64,000 nt of DNA from Streptomyces liangshanensis. GTDB lineage: Bacteria; Actinomycetota; Actinomycetes; Streptomycetales; Streptomycetaceae. This document shows, piece after piece, positions 26,364-34,738 of the stretch; position 1 is the first letter of the stretch; every line of letters starts with the position of its first letter. The stretch spans positions 4,099,001 through 4,163,000 of the forward strand of contig NZ_CP050177.1 in assembly GCF_011694815.1 (NCBI RefSeq), given 5' to 3'. The notes beneath the pieces are model-generated. The model had not been told where the DNA came from. It saw only the letters and a program-made list of their open reading frames with translations, and ran no database searches. Made by a program: the position numbers and the translations under genes.

Positions 26364-26900
26364 GTGATTCAATCCGCCCGGGACCGCAAGATCCGACAAG
26401 CGCTGGCCGGACTGTCCGTGCCGAACCCACTGACGGTCGATACCTTGTTCGCGGTGATGCGGGAGCGCTACCCGCGCCCGCTGGAGCTGTGGCGGGGTAC
26501 GTCGCCCTTCCCCAGCCTTCACGCGAATGCCCTCTGGCTCACGCGCCCTGACCACGAGAGTGACGTTGTCTGGCTCGACCCGGCGCTCACCGGCGCCGCC
26601 GCCACCCACAGCCTGAGCCACGAGTTCGGGCATCAACTCATGGGCCACAAGCCCCTCGTGCTCCACCCGCCCGCGGGGACCGACGAGCCGGAGGCGTACC
26701 AGTTCCTCAGCTCCGACTTCCTCAGCGGCTGCCTCTTCGGCCGGGCCCGCTCGCACAGCGGGCCCCAGGACCCGGAGTACGTACGGATCGAGGACGAAGC
26801 CGAGGGCTTCGCCTACCTGTTGCGCCGCACCGCCGCGGAACGTGCCAGCGACACCCGGCATCACGATCCCCTGGTGGACCGGCTTCACCACAGCCTCTGA
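26364..26900 (+). CDS. ImmA/IrrE-like metallopeptidase domain protein
   Basis: A 178-residue protein with H86-E-F-G-H90 (SLSHEFGHQLMGH) following WLDPALTGAAATH, and EDEAEGFAYLL further on, which supplies the third zinc ligand in ImmA-type peptidases. Such proteins typically cut or regulate a partner XRE repressor. It starts 24 bases after the XRE gene (GTG at 26364) and precedes a MAB_1171c-type gene by 39 bases, so the four genes look like one transcript. Substrate is inferred from gene order only. Confidence 0.85.
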   Translation: MIQSARDRKIRQALAGLSVPNPLTVDTLFAVMRERYPRPLELWRGTSPFPSLHANALWLTRPDHESDVVWLDPALTGAAATHSLSHEFGHQLMGHKPLVLHPPAGTDEPEAYQFLSSDFLSGCLFGRARSHSGPQDPEYVRIEDEAEGFAYLLRRTAAERASDTRHHDPLVDRLHHSL

Positions 26901-26939
26901 CCTCCCCCCTCCCCCCCCCACTCCTGCCACGGGAAGCAC

Positions 26940-28226
26940 GTGTCCACCAACGACTTGATCGACCTGTGCACCACCATCCCCCTGTGGTTGGTGGTCGCCG
27001 TCCGCTCCTACCAAGAATGGCGCGACCGCAAGAAGTCCCTCGATCCGGCCAAGACCAGTGGCAAGCGCGCGATCCTCGCGACCTTCGCGGCCCTGACGGT
27101 CGCCGCGACCCTGCGCCTGGCCTCCATCGAGGACGCCCTGATCAACGCGACGGGCATCAAAGACGCCGCGGTCCTGCCGAAGCACCTCGCCGTGATGGTC
27201 GCCTGCATCCTTCTGGTGGGCTGGGTCGAATCCGTCGTCCCGCCGCGCGAGAAGGAACCGGTCTGGCGCCGGTGGGTCGCCCTCAAGCCCCGCCTGGTCA
27301 TCCTCATCACGGCCTGCGTCTGCGCGTCCGTGGTCTTCCCCTACGCGTCCCCCTCCGTCATCTCCCCCGACGGATCACGCGACTTCGCCTCCGCCCAGTA
27401 CGGAGACGTCGCGGGCACGGTGCACCTGGCCCTCTACCTGCTGACCATGGGCGCCGCTCTCGCCCCCTCGGCCATCCTGTGTCTCACCGTCGCCCGCCGC
27501 ACCGACGACCGGCTCCTGCGCCTCTGCATGCGGCTCATGGCCGCGGGTGCCGGAATCGGAGCCTTCTACCCCGTCTATCGCCTGTCGTTCCTCCTCTGCG
27601 GGTTCACCGGCTGGGAGTTCCCCCTCGACGAGGCGGAGTTCCAACGCGGTGGCGCCCTCATCCAGTTGGTGACGATCCTCCTGGTCATCGTCGGCAGCTC
27701 CGTGCGGGGGGCCGAACTCCTGCTGCGCGCGGTGCGCCAGCGCCGCGGGCTGATCGCCCTGCGCCCCCTGTGGGTGGAACTCGTCTCCGTACTCCCGCCG
27801 GACGTCATCCTCCGCCACCTCAAGAGGGGCACCTCCGACCGTGACGACCGATACCGGTTCCGCGACCTGTACGGCAGGCTCGACGAGCGGGTCGTCGACA
27901 TCTCGGACGCCTGGTTCACGCTCCTGCCGTGGATCAGCGAGGACACCCGCGACCGGGCGCTCGAAATCGCCCATGACAGGGGCCTTCAGGGCGACGACGC
28001 GGACGCGGCCCGCGAAGCCATCACCCTGCGGGTCGCCCGGATGAAGTGCGTCGAGGGCGAGGACTACACCACCCAACCGGCCGGATTCCAGATGCCCATG
28101 TACAACGACCTGCTCGCCAACGCCTCATGGCTGGCCCGGGTCGCCCACCACTACACCTCGCCCCACCTGGTCGAAGCAGCCAACGCGCTCACCGACCCGC
28201 GGATCCCCAGGGAAGTCAGCGCATGA
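26940..28226 (+). CDS. MAB_1171c family putative membrane protein/transporter
   Basis: A 428-residue protein. The N-terminal half has about seven hydrophobic helices (IPLWLVVAVRSYQEW; HLAVMVACILLVGWVESVV; LVILITACVCASVVFP; VHLALYLLTMGAALAPSAIL; LIQLVTILLVIVGSSV). A soluble C-terminal domain has LRPLWVELVSVLPPDVILRH and a helical end. This is the architecture of the family that always sits beside XRE and ImmA-like genes in actinomycetes. A transport role is a label, not established. It overlaps the next gene by 4 bases (ATGA). Confidence 0.82.
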   Translation: MSTNDLIDLCTTIPLWLVVAVRSYQEWRDRKKSLDPAKTSGKRAILATFAALTVAATLRLASIEDALINATGIKDAAVLPKHLAVMVACILLVGWVESVVPPREKEPVWRRWVALKPRLVILITACVCASVVFPYASPSVISPDGSRDFASAQYGDVAGTVHLALYLLTMGAALAPSAILCLTVARRTDDRLLRLCMRLMAAGAGIGAFYPVYRLSFLLCGFTGWEFPLDEAEFQRGGALIQLVTILLVIVGSSVRGAELLLRAVRQRRGLIALRPLWVELVSVLPPDVILRHLKRGTSDRDDRYRFRDLYGRLDERVVDISDAWFTLLPWISEDTRDRALEIAHDRGLQGDDADAAREAITLRVARMKCVEGEDYTTQPAGFQMPMYNDLLANASWLARVAHHYTSPHLVEAANALTDPRIPREVSA

Positions 28227-28837
28227 ACGGCACCACCGAAGCCCCCGCCGGCTCGGAGAACCGAGCGGCACGCCTCGTCACCGAAGGCATGGAGCCACGC
28301 AACGTCATCATCCTGGTGAGCCTCGGCGTCGGGCTGGCCCAGCACGACGCGCTCGCCGGGGTCCTCTGGGCCGTCGAGGCCATCGTGTTCGCGGCCGTCA
28401 TCCCCATGGCGTACATCAAGTACGGGATGCGCACGGGCAAGTGGGCCGACCGCCACGTCGGGCAGGTCCAGCGCCGGAAGCTGCTGATCCCCGTCATCAT
28501 GGCGTCGGTCGCCACCGGCATCGCCGGCATGCTGGTCTTCCACGCCCCGCGCGCCATGGTCGCCCTGGTCTTCGCGATGCTCGCCACCCTCGCCGTCCTC
28601 CAGGTCCCCACCGCGGTCTGGACGTGGAAGATCAGCGTGCACACCGCCGTCGCCGGCGGCGCCCTCGCGATACTCGCGCTCACCTGGAACCCGTACGTCT
28701 GGTTCGCCTCCCCGCTCGTCGCCGTCATCGCCTGGTCCCGGATCTCCCTCCGTGACCACACCCTCGCCCAGACCCTCGCGGGAGCGGCCGCGGGCATCAT
28801 CAGCGCCGGACTGGTCTTCGCCGCGCTCACCAGGTGA
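28223..28837 (+). CDS. Membrane protein, degenerate PAP2-like
   Basis: A 204-residue, six-helix membrane protein. Its last third resembles the PAP2 phosphatase fold: KISVHTAVAGGALAI occupies the place of the PSGH motif and RISLRDHTLAQTLAGAAAG the place of the final Arg-x-x-x-x-x-His motif. The first KxxxxxxRP motif is only weakly suggested (KYGMRTGKWADRH). If PAP2-derived it has lost some catalytic residues or uses a variant site. Start ATG 28223 overlaps the preceding stop by 4 bases, so it is translationally coupled to the MAB_1171c-type gene. Confidence 0.78.
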   Translation: MNGTTEAPAGSENRAARLVTEGMEPRNVIILVSLGVGLAQHDALAGVLWAVEAIVFAAVIPMAYIKYGMRTGKWADRHVGQVQRRKLLIPVIMASVATGIAGMLVFHAPRAMVALVFAMLATLAVLQVPTAVWTWKISVHTAVAGGALAILALTWNPYVWFASPLVAVIAWSRISLRDHTLAQTLAGAAAGIISAGLVFAALTR

Positions 28838-28865
28838 CCGCGGACGACCCGCTTCCCGCCCCAGC

Positions 28866-28895
28866 GCGCCCGGTGACCTGAGGGGAACCGGGCGC
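28866..28895 (+). terminator. Terminator after the XRE/ImmA/membrane unit
   Basis: GCGCCCGGT (28866-28874) pairs with ACCGGGCGC (28887-28895), a 9-base stem followed by TTCGCTGTTCT. It closes the four-gene unit before the RiPP cluster. Confidence 0.65.
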
Positions 28896-28918
28896 TTCGC
28901 TGTTCTCCCATCCCCGGG

Positions 28919-28962
28919 TGCAGCTTTCTGCAGTCCCGCCTGCATCATGTTGCACCGATAAT
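28919..28962 (+). promoter_or_regulatory. Candidate promoter/operator of the daptide cluster
   Basis: GATAAT at 28957-28962 resembles a -10 hexamer. Upstream, TGCA occurs at 28919, 28929, 28941 and 28951, spaced 10, 12 and 10 bases, roughly one helical turn each. No good TTGACA-like -35 is visible. The element lies 67 bases before the first gene of the cluster and in the only sizeable gap preceding it. Confidence 0.35.
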
Positions 28963-29029
28963 CCTTGTGCCCCCGACGATCTCTCTGGAAATATTGAAGA
29001 CGTCAAGAAGCCGCGGACCGGGGGGAAAA

Positions 29030-30010
29030 GTGGAGTACTCAATACTGGTGCCATTCCTGCCGCGCCGGACGGAACAAGTACTTCCTTTTGCGGCGCTGGT
29101 CGAATGGACGGGGGCGGCCAGGCTCTGGCAGGGACAAAGCCTGCTGATGGAACCCTTCCAGACCTTTTCCGCGGTGGCGGGAGCGGGCTTTCGGGTTCCG
29201 ACGGGGCTCGGGGTGACCCTGATGCCGCTGCGGCATCCGTTCGAGGCGGCCCACAAGGTCAAGACCCTGGCGATGGCGACCGGCAAGGACGTGGTGGCCG
29301 GCTTCGGACCGGGCGCGAAGACCTTCCAGCAGAGCCTGCTCGGCGCCCCGTACCGCAGCCAGCTCACGGCGGTCCGTGAGTACATGACGGTGGTACGGGG
29401 GCTGCTCGGCGGCGACCCGGTCGACTTCGACGGGACGTACTACTCCTGCCACGCGGGGATGGGGCCGGTCATGTCGCCTCCCGTGCGCCTCGGGCTCGGA
29501 GTGCTGCGCCCCGGCATGGCCCGCCTGGCGGGCGAGGTCGCCGACGTGGCGGTCACCTGGCTCACGCCGGCGGCCTACCTCGACGGCGTCGTCCGCCCCG
29601 CGATGCGGGAGGGGGCGGAGAGCGCCGGCCGGTCCGTGCCCCGGATCACCGCGATGGTGCCCGTGGCTCTCGAACGCGCCGACCGGGACGTCTCCGATTT
29701 CGTACTGGCCAGCAATTCCGCGCATATGCAGGCGCCGCACTACCTCGACATGCTCGGAAAGGCAGGCGTTGACCTGTCCGAGCTCGATCAGCGGGCGGCC
29801 GCACGGCGCATGGCGGAATCCGGCGCATTCCTTTTCGGGAACATCGACCAGATCGTCAAGGGCCTCGACGAATACCGAGATGCCGGGGTCGACGAAATCG
29901 TGCTGAATCTTACGGGCGTGTGCCGGCTCCACGGCGCGAATGCCGCAATGGACGACTTGAAGAAGATTCTCGCCGCGGTCGGCGCGGATCGGAGGGACTC
30001 CGGTGAATGA
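29030..30010 (+). CDS. LLM class (luciferase-like, F420/flavin) oxidoreductase in RiPP cluster
   Basis: A 326-residue TIM-barrel oxidoreductase: MEYSILVPFLPRRTEQVLPF, FRVPTGLGVTLMPLRHPFEA, GKDVVAGFGPGAKTFQ and GNIDQIVKGLDEYRDAGVDE. The GTG at 29030-29032 is preferred (GGGGGGAAAA directly upstream); GTG 28967 would add 21 residues with no site. The family uses F420H2 or FMN. It overlaps mpaB by 8 bases, so it belongs to the same operon. In lanthipeptide pathways LLM-family F420H2 reductases (LanJ-C type) reduce dehydroalanine/dehydrobutyrine to D-residues; with a LanKC gene in this operon that is the best hypothesis here, not proven. Confidence 0.88.
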   Translation: MEYSILVPFLPRRTEQVLPFAALVEWTGAARLWQGQSLLMEPFQTFSAVAGAGFRVPTGLGVTLMPLRHPFEAAHKVKTLAMATGKDVVAGFGPGAKTFQQSLLGAPYRSQLTAVREYMTVVRGLLGGDPVDFDGTYYSCHAGMGPVMSPPVRLGLGVLRPGMARLAGEVADVAVTWLTPAAYLDGVVRPAMREGAESAGRSVPRITAMVPVALERADRDVSDFVLASNSAHMQAPHYLDMLGKAGVDLSELDQRAAARRMAESGAFLFGNIDQIVKGLDEYRDAGVDEIVLNLTGVCRLHGANAAMDDLKKILAAVGADRRDSGE

Positions 30011-31118
30011 GGAACTGATCGCCCGCGTGGGGATCCATCTGCGCTCCTGGGTCACCGGCCGCCCGCTCGCCGGTGACACGCCGGGACCGGGGACCGCCAC
30101 GGTGGTGCTGGAGGACGCGGCCTGCCTGGACGCGGTGCTCGGGTCCGACGTCGTGGGGCCGCGGACGCTCGTCCTCGCCCCGGGGGTACGGGACGGCATG
30201 GACGAGAGGTCCGGTGCCACCCTCGTGGGGTACGAGGGATCGCTGAGCGGTGCGGAGGGCGACGCGTCGATCGGTGACGTCCTGTTCCTCCAGATCCAGG
30301 ATTACGGCGTCAGCCCGTACATGTCGCTGCTCGGCACGACGCTCGTGCGGATCGTGGGCGACACGGACTTCGAGACGTTCCTCGCGGACGCCGACGCCGC
30401 CCGGGAGGAGGGCAGGTTCGCCTCCTTCGCGGTCAGCCCCGCCGTACAGATCGCCGATCTTTCCGCACTCGGAGCCCATGTTCCCGGCGACGGACCGGGC
30501 ACCAGGCTCTACATGGACCGGGACGGAGGAGTCTTCGTCTCGCCACAGGGGCTGCGGCTGGGTACCACGGGGGATCCAGCCGCAGCTCTCCGGTCGGCAT
30601 GGCAACGCCTGGGCGCGGCAAGCGAGGTGAGCGGCGCGGTGCCGCTCGGCGCGGCGGTGTCGGAGGAGGTGCGCGGCCCCGCCGTGCGCCGAAGGCCCTG
30701 GCTCGCCCGCTACCTGGCCGCGCTGGACCTGCTGCGCGACCTCCAGACGCGCGGGATCACCGAGCCCAGGGTCTCCGGTTTCGGCCGTCGGCTCGTACCG
30801 GGGCTCGACGCGGTCGACAGCGTGCCGGAGGCCGACGACCCGGAGGCTCCGTTCCTCTGCTGGACGCCGGACAAGGCGTACGTCAGGGTCGCGGGTGTCG
30901 ACCGGACCTTCCAACTCGGCCGGCGCGCGGCGGAGATCACGGAGATGCTGCTCGTGCTCGGCAGCGCCGAAGCCGTGGGTGACTACCTGGAGCGGAACGC
31001 CGCGCACGGGGAGAGCGGTCCGGTGGACCGCGCCGCGGTCGAGCGGGTCCTCGCGTTCTTCGCCGACAAGGGAGTCCTCCTGGTCGCGGACGCCCCCGTA
31101 CTGGAGGCGACCGCATGA
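30003..31118 (+). CDS. mpaB: Daptide biosynthesis RiPP recognition protein
   Basis: A 371-residue protein without an obvious enzyme motif. The C-terminal part (YVRVAGVDRTFQLGRRAAEI, then a helical end RVLAFFADKGVLLVAD) looks like a winged-helix RiPP recognition element of the PqqD type, which binds leader peptides. Size, position before the methyltransferase and order of the genes match the MpaB proteins of daptide clusters. GTG start with GGAGGG upstream; it overlaps the preceding gene by 8 bases and the next by 4. Expected role: bringing the precursors to MpaC/MpaD/MpaM. Confidence 0.82.
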   Translation: MNEELIARVGIHLRSWVTGRPLAGDTPGPGTATVVLEDAACLDAVLGSDVVGPRTLVLAPGVRDGMDERSGATLVGYEGSLSGAEGDASIGDVLFLQIQDYGVSPYMSLLGTTLVRIVGDTDFETFLADADAAREEGRFASFAVSPAVQIADLSALGAHVPGDGPGTRLYMDRDGGVFVSPQGLRLGTTGDPAAALRSAWQRLGAASEVSGAVPLGAAVSEEVRGPAVRRRPWLARYLAALDLLRDLQTRGITEPRVSGFGRRLVPGLDAVDSVPEADDPEAPFLCWTPDKAYVRVAGVDRTFQLGRRAAEITEMLLVLGSAEAVGDYLERNAAHGESGPVDRAAVERVLAFFADKGVLLVADAPVLEATA

Positions 31119-31930
31119 CGACGACGACCACACGGACCGCGACCGTTCCGGGCCTGGCCGGCCAAGTCCTGGCCGGGTACGGAGACCGCGTCACGCTGCA
31201 CGATCTGTACGACGAGGCGGGCGCCTCCGTCTATCACGACCTGGCGGCCGTCGACACGACCGAGATCAGGGAACTGCTGCGGTCCGCCCGCGCCGTACCC
31301 GGCCCGGTGCTGGAACTCGCCGCCGGCTCCGGCCGGCTGACGCTGCCCCTGCTCGCGCTGGGCCGGGAGGTCACCGCCCTGGAGCTCAAGGAGAGCATGG
31401 TGGCGCTGCTCCGGGAGCGGCTCACCGAGGCCCCGGCGGGCATCGGGAGACGCTGCACGGTGGTACGGGGAGACATGTCCGCGTTCGACCTCGGCGGCAC
31501 CTACGCCGTGGTGGTGCTCGGCACCACGTCCGTCTCCCTGCTCGACGCCGGGGGCCGCGCCGGACTCTACGCGTCCGTACGGTCCCACCTCATGCCCGGC
31601 GGACGGTTCCTGCTCTCCACCGTCGACCTGACCGGCGGCGGCCCGGACGACCTGGACGTGGAGGCCATGGGGGCGAGCGGGCGGCGCTACCGGATGATCG
31701 AGAACTGGCCGGCCGGCCACGAGGTCCGCAAGGTCACCATCCTGCCGCCCGAACGCGAAGTGCCCGAGGACGGACCGGTCCTGGCACTCACCACGTCCAT
31801 CCGGGTCCTTCCTCCCGACGACCTCACACGCGAACTGGCCGCTGCCGGACTGCGCGTCGTGGCCCGTCACGCGCTGCCCGCCGCCTCTCCCCGCCATACC
31901 GGTGTGCTGCTCGAAGCGGAGGCCGTCTGA
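31115..31930 (+). CDS. mpaM: Daptide-type RiPP N-methyltransferase
   Basis: A 271-residue class I SAM methyltransferase: motif I VLELAAGSGRLTLPL, VTALELKES (motif II acidic end), VVRGDMSAFDL and VVVLGTTSVSLL. In daptide biosynthesis MpaM adds two methyl groups to the amine created at the former C-terminal Thr, giving the dimethyl-diaminopropane terminus. ATG overlaps the mpaB stop (ATGA) and its stop overlaps the start of the aminotransferase gene (TGATG), so the genes are translationally coupled. Substrate is assigned by cluster context. Confidence 0.9.
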   Translation: MTTTTTRTATVPGLAGQVLAGYGDRVTLHDLYDEAGASVYHDLAAVDTTEIRELLRSARAVPGPVLELAAGSGRLTLPLLALGREVTALELKESMVALLRERLTEAPAGIGRRCTVVRGDMSAFDLGGTYAVVVLGTTSVSLLDAGGRAGLYASVRSHLMPGGRFLLSTVDLTGGGPDDLDVEAMGASGRRYRMIENWPAGHEVRKVTILPPEREVPEDGPVLALTTSIRVLPPDDLTRELAAAGLRVVARHALPAASPRHTGVLLEAEAV

Positions 31931-33210
31931 TGCCCACCGAACTCTGGCCCTCCCTGCTCGAACCGGCCCTGCACGGAGCCGACGACCTGTGCGCCGTGTC
32001 GGCGGACGGTGTCAGGATCCGCTTCCTGGACGGCCGTGAACTGCTCTGCGGTGTCAGCGGCCTGTGGAACGCGAATCTCGGCTACGGCAACGAGGCGATC
32101 GCCCAGGCCTGCGCGGACGCCCTGCGTGACGCCTCCTACCTGTCGGTCTTCCGCTACGAGAACGTCTACGCCCGGCGTGCCGCCAGGGCGCTGATCGAGG
32201 CGGCGGGCGCGGAGCACTACGGCAAGGTGGTCTTCTCGACCTCCGGCGGCGCCGCCAACGACCTGGTGATGAAGCTGGCCAGGCACTACCACGCACTGCG
32301 CGGCGACACCACGCGCAAGCTCGTGGTGGGCCTGCGCGACAGCTATCACGGCCTGACCTTCGGCGGGTTCGCGCTCACCGGCGAGCAGCTCGGCCAGTCC
32401 GTCTACGGCGTCGACCAGCGGCTCGTCCGCCATGTGACCCCCAACGTGGGCGAGGAGATCGACCGCCTGGCCGCCCAGCAGGGCGACCGGATCGCCGCGA
32501 TGGTCGTGGAGCCCGTGCTCGGCAGCGGCGCGGTGCCCCTCACCCCCGACTACGTACGGACGCTGCTGGAACTCCGGGACCGGCACGGCTTCCTCCTCGT
32601 CGCCGACGAGGTCGCCACCGGCTTCGGCCGTACCGGTGACTTCTTCGCCTCGCAGCGGTGGCCGGCGCCACCGGATCTGCTGATCACATCGAAGGGGCTG
32701 ACCAACGGCACCCAGGCCGCGGCGGCCGTGCTGATGCCCCAGGCGCTCGCCGAACCCTTCGAGACGGCCGGTGACGTGTTCGTCCACGGGGAGACCCAGG
32801 CCGGAACGCCCGTCACCTGCGCGGCGATCATCGCCACGCTGGAGGAGATGCGGCGGCTCGACGCGGTCGCCTCGGCACGACGCCTGTCGGCCCTGCTGGA
32901 CACGGCACTGGAGCACCTGGTCGCCACCGAACCGCTGGTCTCGGCGACCACGGGTCTCGGCTGCTTCCGGTCGATCCGGCTGCGCACGCCGGAGGGGGAC
33001 CCCCTGCCGCAGCACGAGGTGCCGCGGGTCGTCGCCGCGATCCGCGGGGCCGGCGCGGTGGTCCACCCCAGCGTCAACGGGGTGCAGATCCTCCCGGCGC
33101 TGACCTACACCGACGACGAACTCACCGAGCTTCTGGACCGCATACGCCGCGGGGTGCGGGCGCACGCCCAGGGCAGGACCGCCGCCGACCGTGAGACCGA
33201 GGCCGTCTGA
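31930..33210 (+). CDS. mpaD: Daptide-type RiPP biosynthesis aminotransferase (class III)
   Basis: A 426-residue PLP enzyme of the class III (omega) aminotransferase family. Signatures: FSTSGGAANDLVMKLARHYH (phosphate-binding loop), DSYHGLTFGG, VEPVLGSGAV, LLVADEVATGFGRTGDFF (Asp contacting PLP nitrogen) and LLITSKGLTNG (Schiff-base Lys). In daptides MpaD transaminates the C-terminal aminoketone made by MpaC. It overlaps mpaM by one base and is directly abutted by mpaC (next ATG follows its stop). Confidence 0.92.
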   Translation: MPTELWPSLLEPALHGADDLCAVSADGVRIRFLDGRELLCGVSGLWNANLGYGNEAIAQACADALRDASYLSVFRYENVYARRAARALIEAAGAEHYGKVVFSTSGGAANDLVMKLARHYHALRGDTTRKLVVGLRDSYHGLTFGGFALTGEQLGQSVYGVDQRLVRHVTPNVGEEIDRLAAQQGDRIAAMVVEPVLGSGAVPLTPDYVRTLLELRDRHGFLLVADEVATGFGRTGDFFASQRWPAPPDLLITSKGLTNGTQAAAAVLMPQALAEPFETAGDVFVHGETQAGTPVTCAAIIATLEEMRRLDAVASARRLSALLDTALEHLVATEPLVSATTGLGCFRSIRLRTPEGDPLPQHEVPRVVAAIRGAGAVVHPSVNGVQILPALTYTDDELTELLDRIRRGVRAHAQGRTAADRETEAV

Positions 33211-34533
33211 ATGGACGCCGTCTGGAATCTCAGCAACCGGCGCCTCACCCAGGTCGCCTACGGGATCGGCGGGCTGGCCCAGTGGCTGCCCCGCCACGAG
33301 GGACGGACCCTGACCCTGCTCGCGGACCCGGCCGTCGCCGACTCGGAGGCCGTGGACCAGGTGTCCGCGTGCGCGGCATGGGCGGGACGGTCGGTGGAGC
33401 GGCTGGTCCTGGACGGGCCCGGCACGCTGGAGAGCGTGACGGCACTGGGCGAACGGCTCAGGGGCGGCGACGTCGTCCTGGCGGTCGGCGGGGGAACGCT
33501 GCTCGACCAGGCCAAGCTGGCCGTCCTGATGAGCGCGGCCCCGGTGGTGCGCGAGCGGCTGGCCGTGCGGCAACGCGGTGGTCTGGTGCTGCTCCCGAGC
33601 GAGGCCGAGCCCCGCATCCCCTTGATCACCGTGCCGACCACGGTGGGGACCGGCAGTGAGCTGAGCGGCGGCGTCTGCCTCGCGGGACCGCACGGCAAAC
33701 GCCTGGTGCTCGGCAACGGACTCCAGCCGGACCTGGCGGTGCTCGACCCCGTCTCCACCCGGACCCTGCCCGTGGAACTCCTCGCGGAGGGCGTCCTCGA
33801 AGTGTTCTTCCGGGTCGCCGGCATGTACGTGGGGGATCCGCAGGACCTCCCCTCGGAGGACGCCTTCGCCCTGACGCTCGTCGAGCGGCTGGTCGTCCTG
33901 GGAGCCGAACTGGCCTCCGTCCGGGGGGCCGGCGAAGCCCCGGGGGACCCGCTGCGCCTGGAGATCGCCAAGCTCAGCGGGGTGAGCCACAGCCAGTGGT
34001 TCAACCTCGGCCGCGATCCCTGCGCCTGCAAGGGCTGGTACCTGGCCAACGAGCTGTCCACCGGCCTCGGCCTGCGCAAGATGACGGCGGCCGCCGCGGT
34101 GCTGCCGCCCCTGTGGCGGCGGATCGCCGAGGGCGACACCCACTGGGGCAGCGCCCGACGGCTGCGACGCCTCTGGCGGTCCGTCACCTCGGTCCACCCG
34201 GCCCTGGCCGAGGACCCGGTCGAGGGGGTCACGCAACTGCTGGACGCCTGGCGGATCGGGCGCCGCGTCAGCGCGACCGAGGAGCGTACGGACCACATCG
34301 CCCGCGCCACGACGCGCGCGTGGGGTGACGGACTGCCCACCCTGGGCGCTCTCACCCTCGCCGACATCCGGCGGGTGCTGGCCGAGTCGGTCGAGCCGGC
34401 CGATTTGACCGAGCAAGCACGCCACACACCACAGACTTCCGCCGACATCCGTCGGCGGGTGGCCCACAACATCACAGAAGGGGGGGAACACCATGCAGAC
34501 CACGACCAACAGCGCCGTGTCCGCACCGCTTGA
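33211..34533 (+). CDS. mpaC: Daptide-type RiPP biosynthesis dehydrogenase (iron-type alcohol dehydrogenase)
   Basis: A 440-residue protein of the iron-containing alcohol dehydrogenase/dehydroquinate synthase fold: VVLAVGGGTLLDQAKLAVL (NAD-binding GGG motif), LITVPTTVGTGSELSGG and GVSHSQWFNLGRDPCACKGW near the metal site. In daptides MpaC oxidises the C-terminal threonine with loss of CO2, leaving an aminoacetone-like ketone. Length is somewhat above usual (about 390). The last 14 codons overlap the start of the first precursor gene by 41 bases, unusual and suggestive of coupled expression. Confidence 0.9.
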   Translation: MDAVWNLSNRRLTQVAYGIGGLAQWLPRHEGRTLTLLADPAVADSEAVDQVSACAAWAGRSVERLVLDGPGTLESVTALGERLRGGDVVLAVGGGTLLDQAKLAVLMSAAPVVRERLAVRQRGGLVLLPSEAEPRIPLITVPTTVGTGSELSGGVCLAGPHGKRLVLGNGLQPDLAVLDPVSTRTLPVELLAEGVLEVFFRVAGMYVGDPQDLPSEDAFALTLVERLVVLGAELASVRGAGEAPGDPLRLEIAKLSGVSHSQWFNLGRDPCACKGWYLANELSTGLGLRKMTAAAAVLPPLWRRIAEGDTHWGSARRLRRLWRSVTSVHPALAEDPVEGVTQLLDAWRIGRRVSATEERTDHIARATTRAWGDGLPTLGALTLADIRRVLAESVEPADLTEQARHTPQTSADIRRRVAHNITEGGEHHADHDQQRRVRTA

Positions 34534-34690
34534 GCTGGCTCTCCAGGAGCTGGACCAGCAGCTGGACATGCAGGAGCTGGAGGCGCTCGACGCCCCGGAC
34601 TTCAGCTGGAGCGCGGCGCTCAGCGCCATCGGCGGCCTGAGCGCGGGAGGAGTCATCTCCTACGTCTCCATCGTCACCCTGGCGACCTGA
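34493..34690 (+). CDS. mpaA1: Daptide-type precursor peptide 1
   Basis: A 65-residue peptide. The leader is acidic/helical with a doubled motif (LELALQELDQQ, then DMQELEALDAPD). The core after ALDAP is hydrophobic and Ser-rich (DFSWSAALSAIGGLSAGGVI...), ending IVTLAT-stop, so the last residue is Thr, as required for the daptide C-terminal diamine. There is no Cys. It contains six Ser plus two Thr in the core, potential dehydration sites. Good ribosome site AAGGGGGGAA. The start lies inside the end of mpaC. Confidence 0.9.
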   Translation: MQTTTNSAVSAPLELALQELDQQLDMQELEALDAPDFSWSAALSAIGGLSAGGVISYVSIVTLAT

Positions 34691-34698
34691 TCCACCCC

Positions 34699-34713
34699 CG
34701 GTAGCCACTACCG
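34699..34713 (+). other. Small hairpin between the two precursor genes
   Basis: CGGTAG (34699-34704) pairs with CTACCG (34708-34713) over a 3-base loop, 9 bases after the mpaA1 stop and 15 bases before the mpaA2 Shine-Dalgarno. It may influence mRNA stability or relative expression of the precursors. Confidence 0.35.
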
Positions 34714-34738
34714 CGGACCCTCGGAGGAGGTGAAAAGA

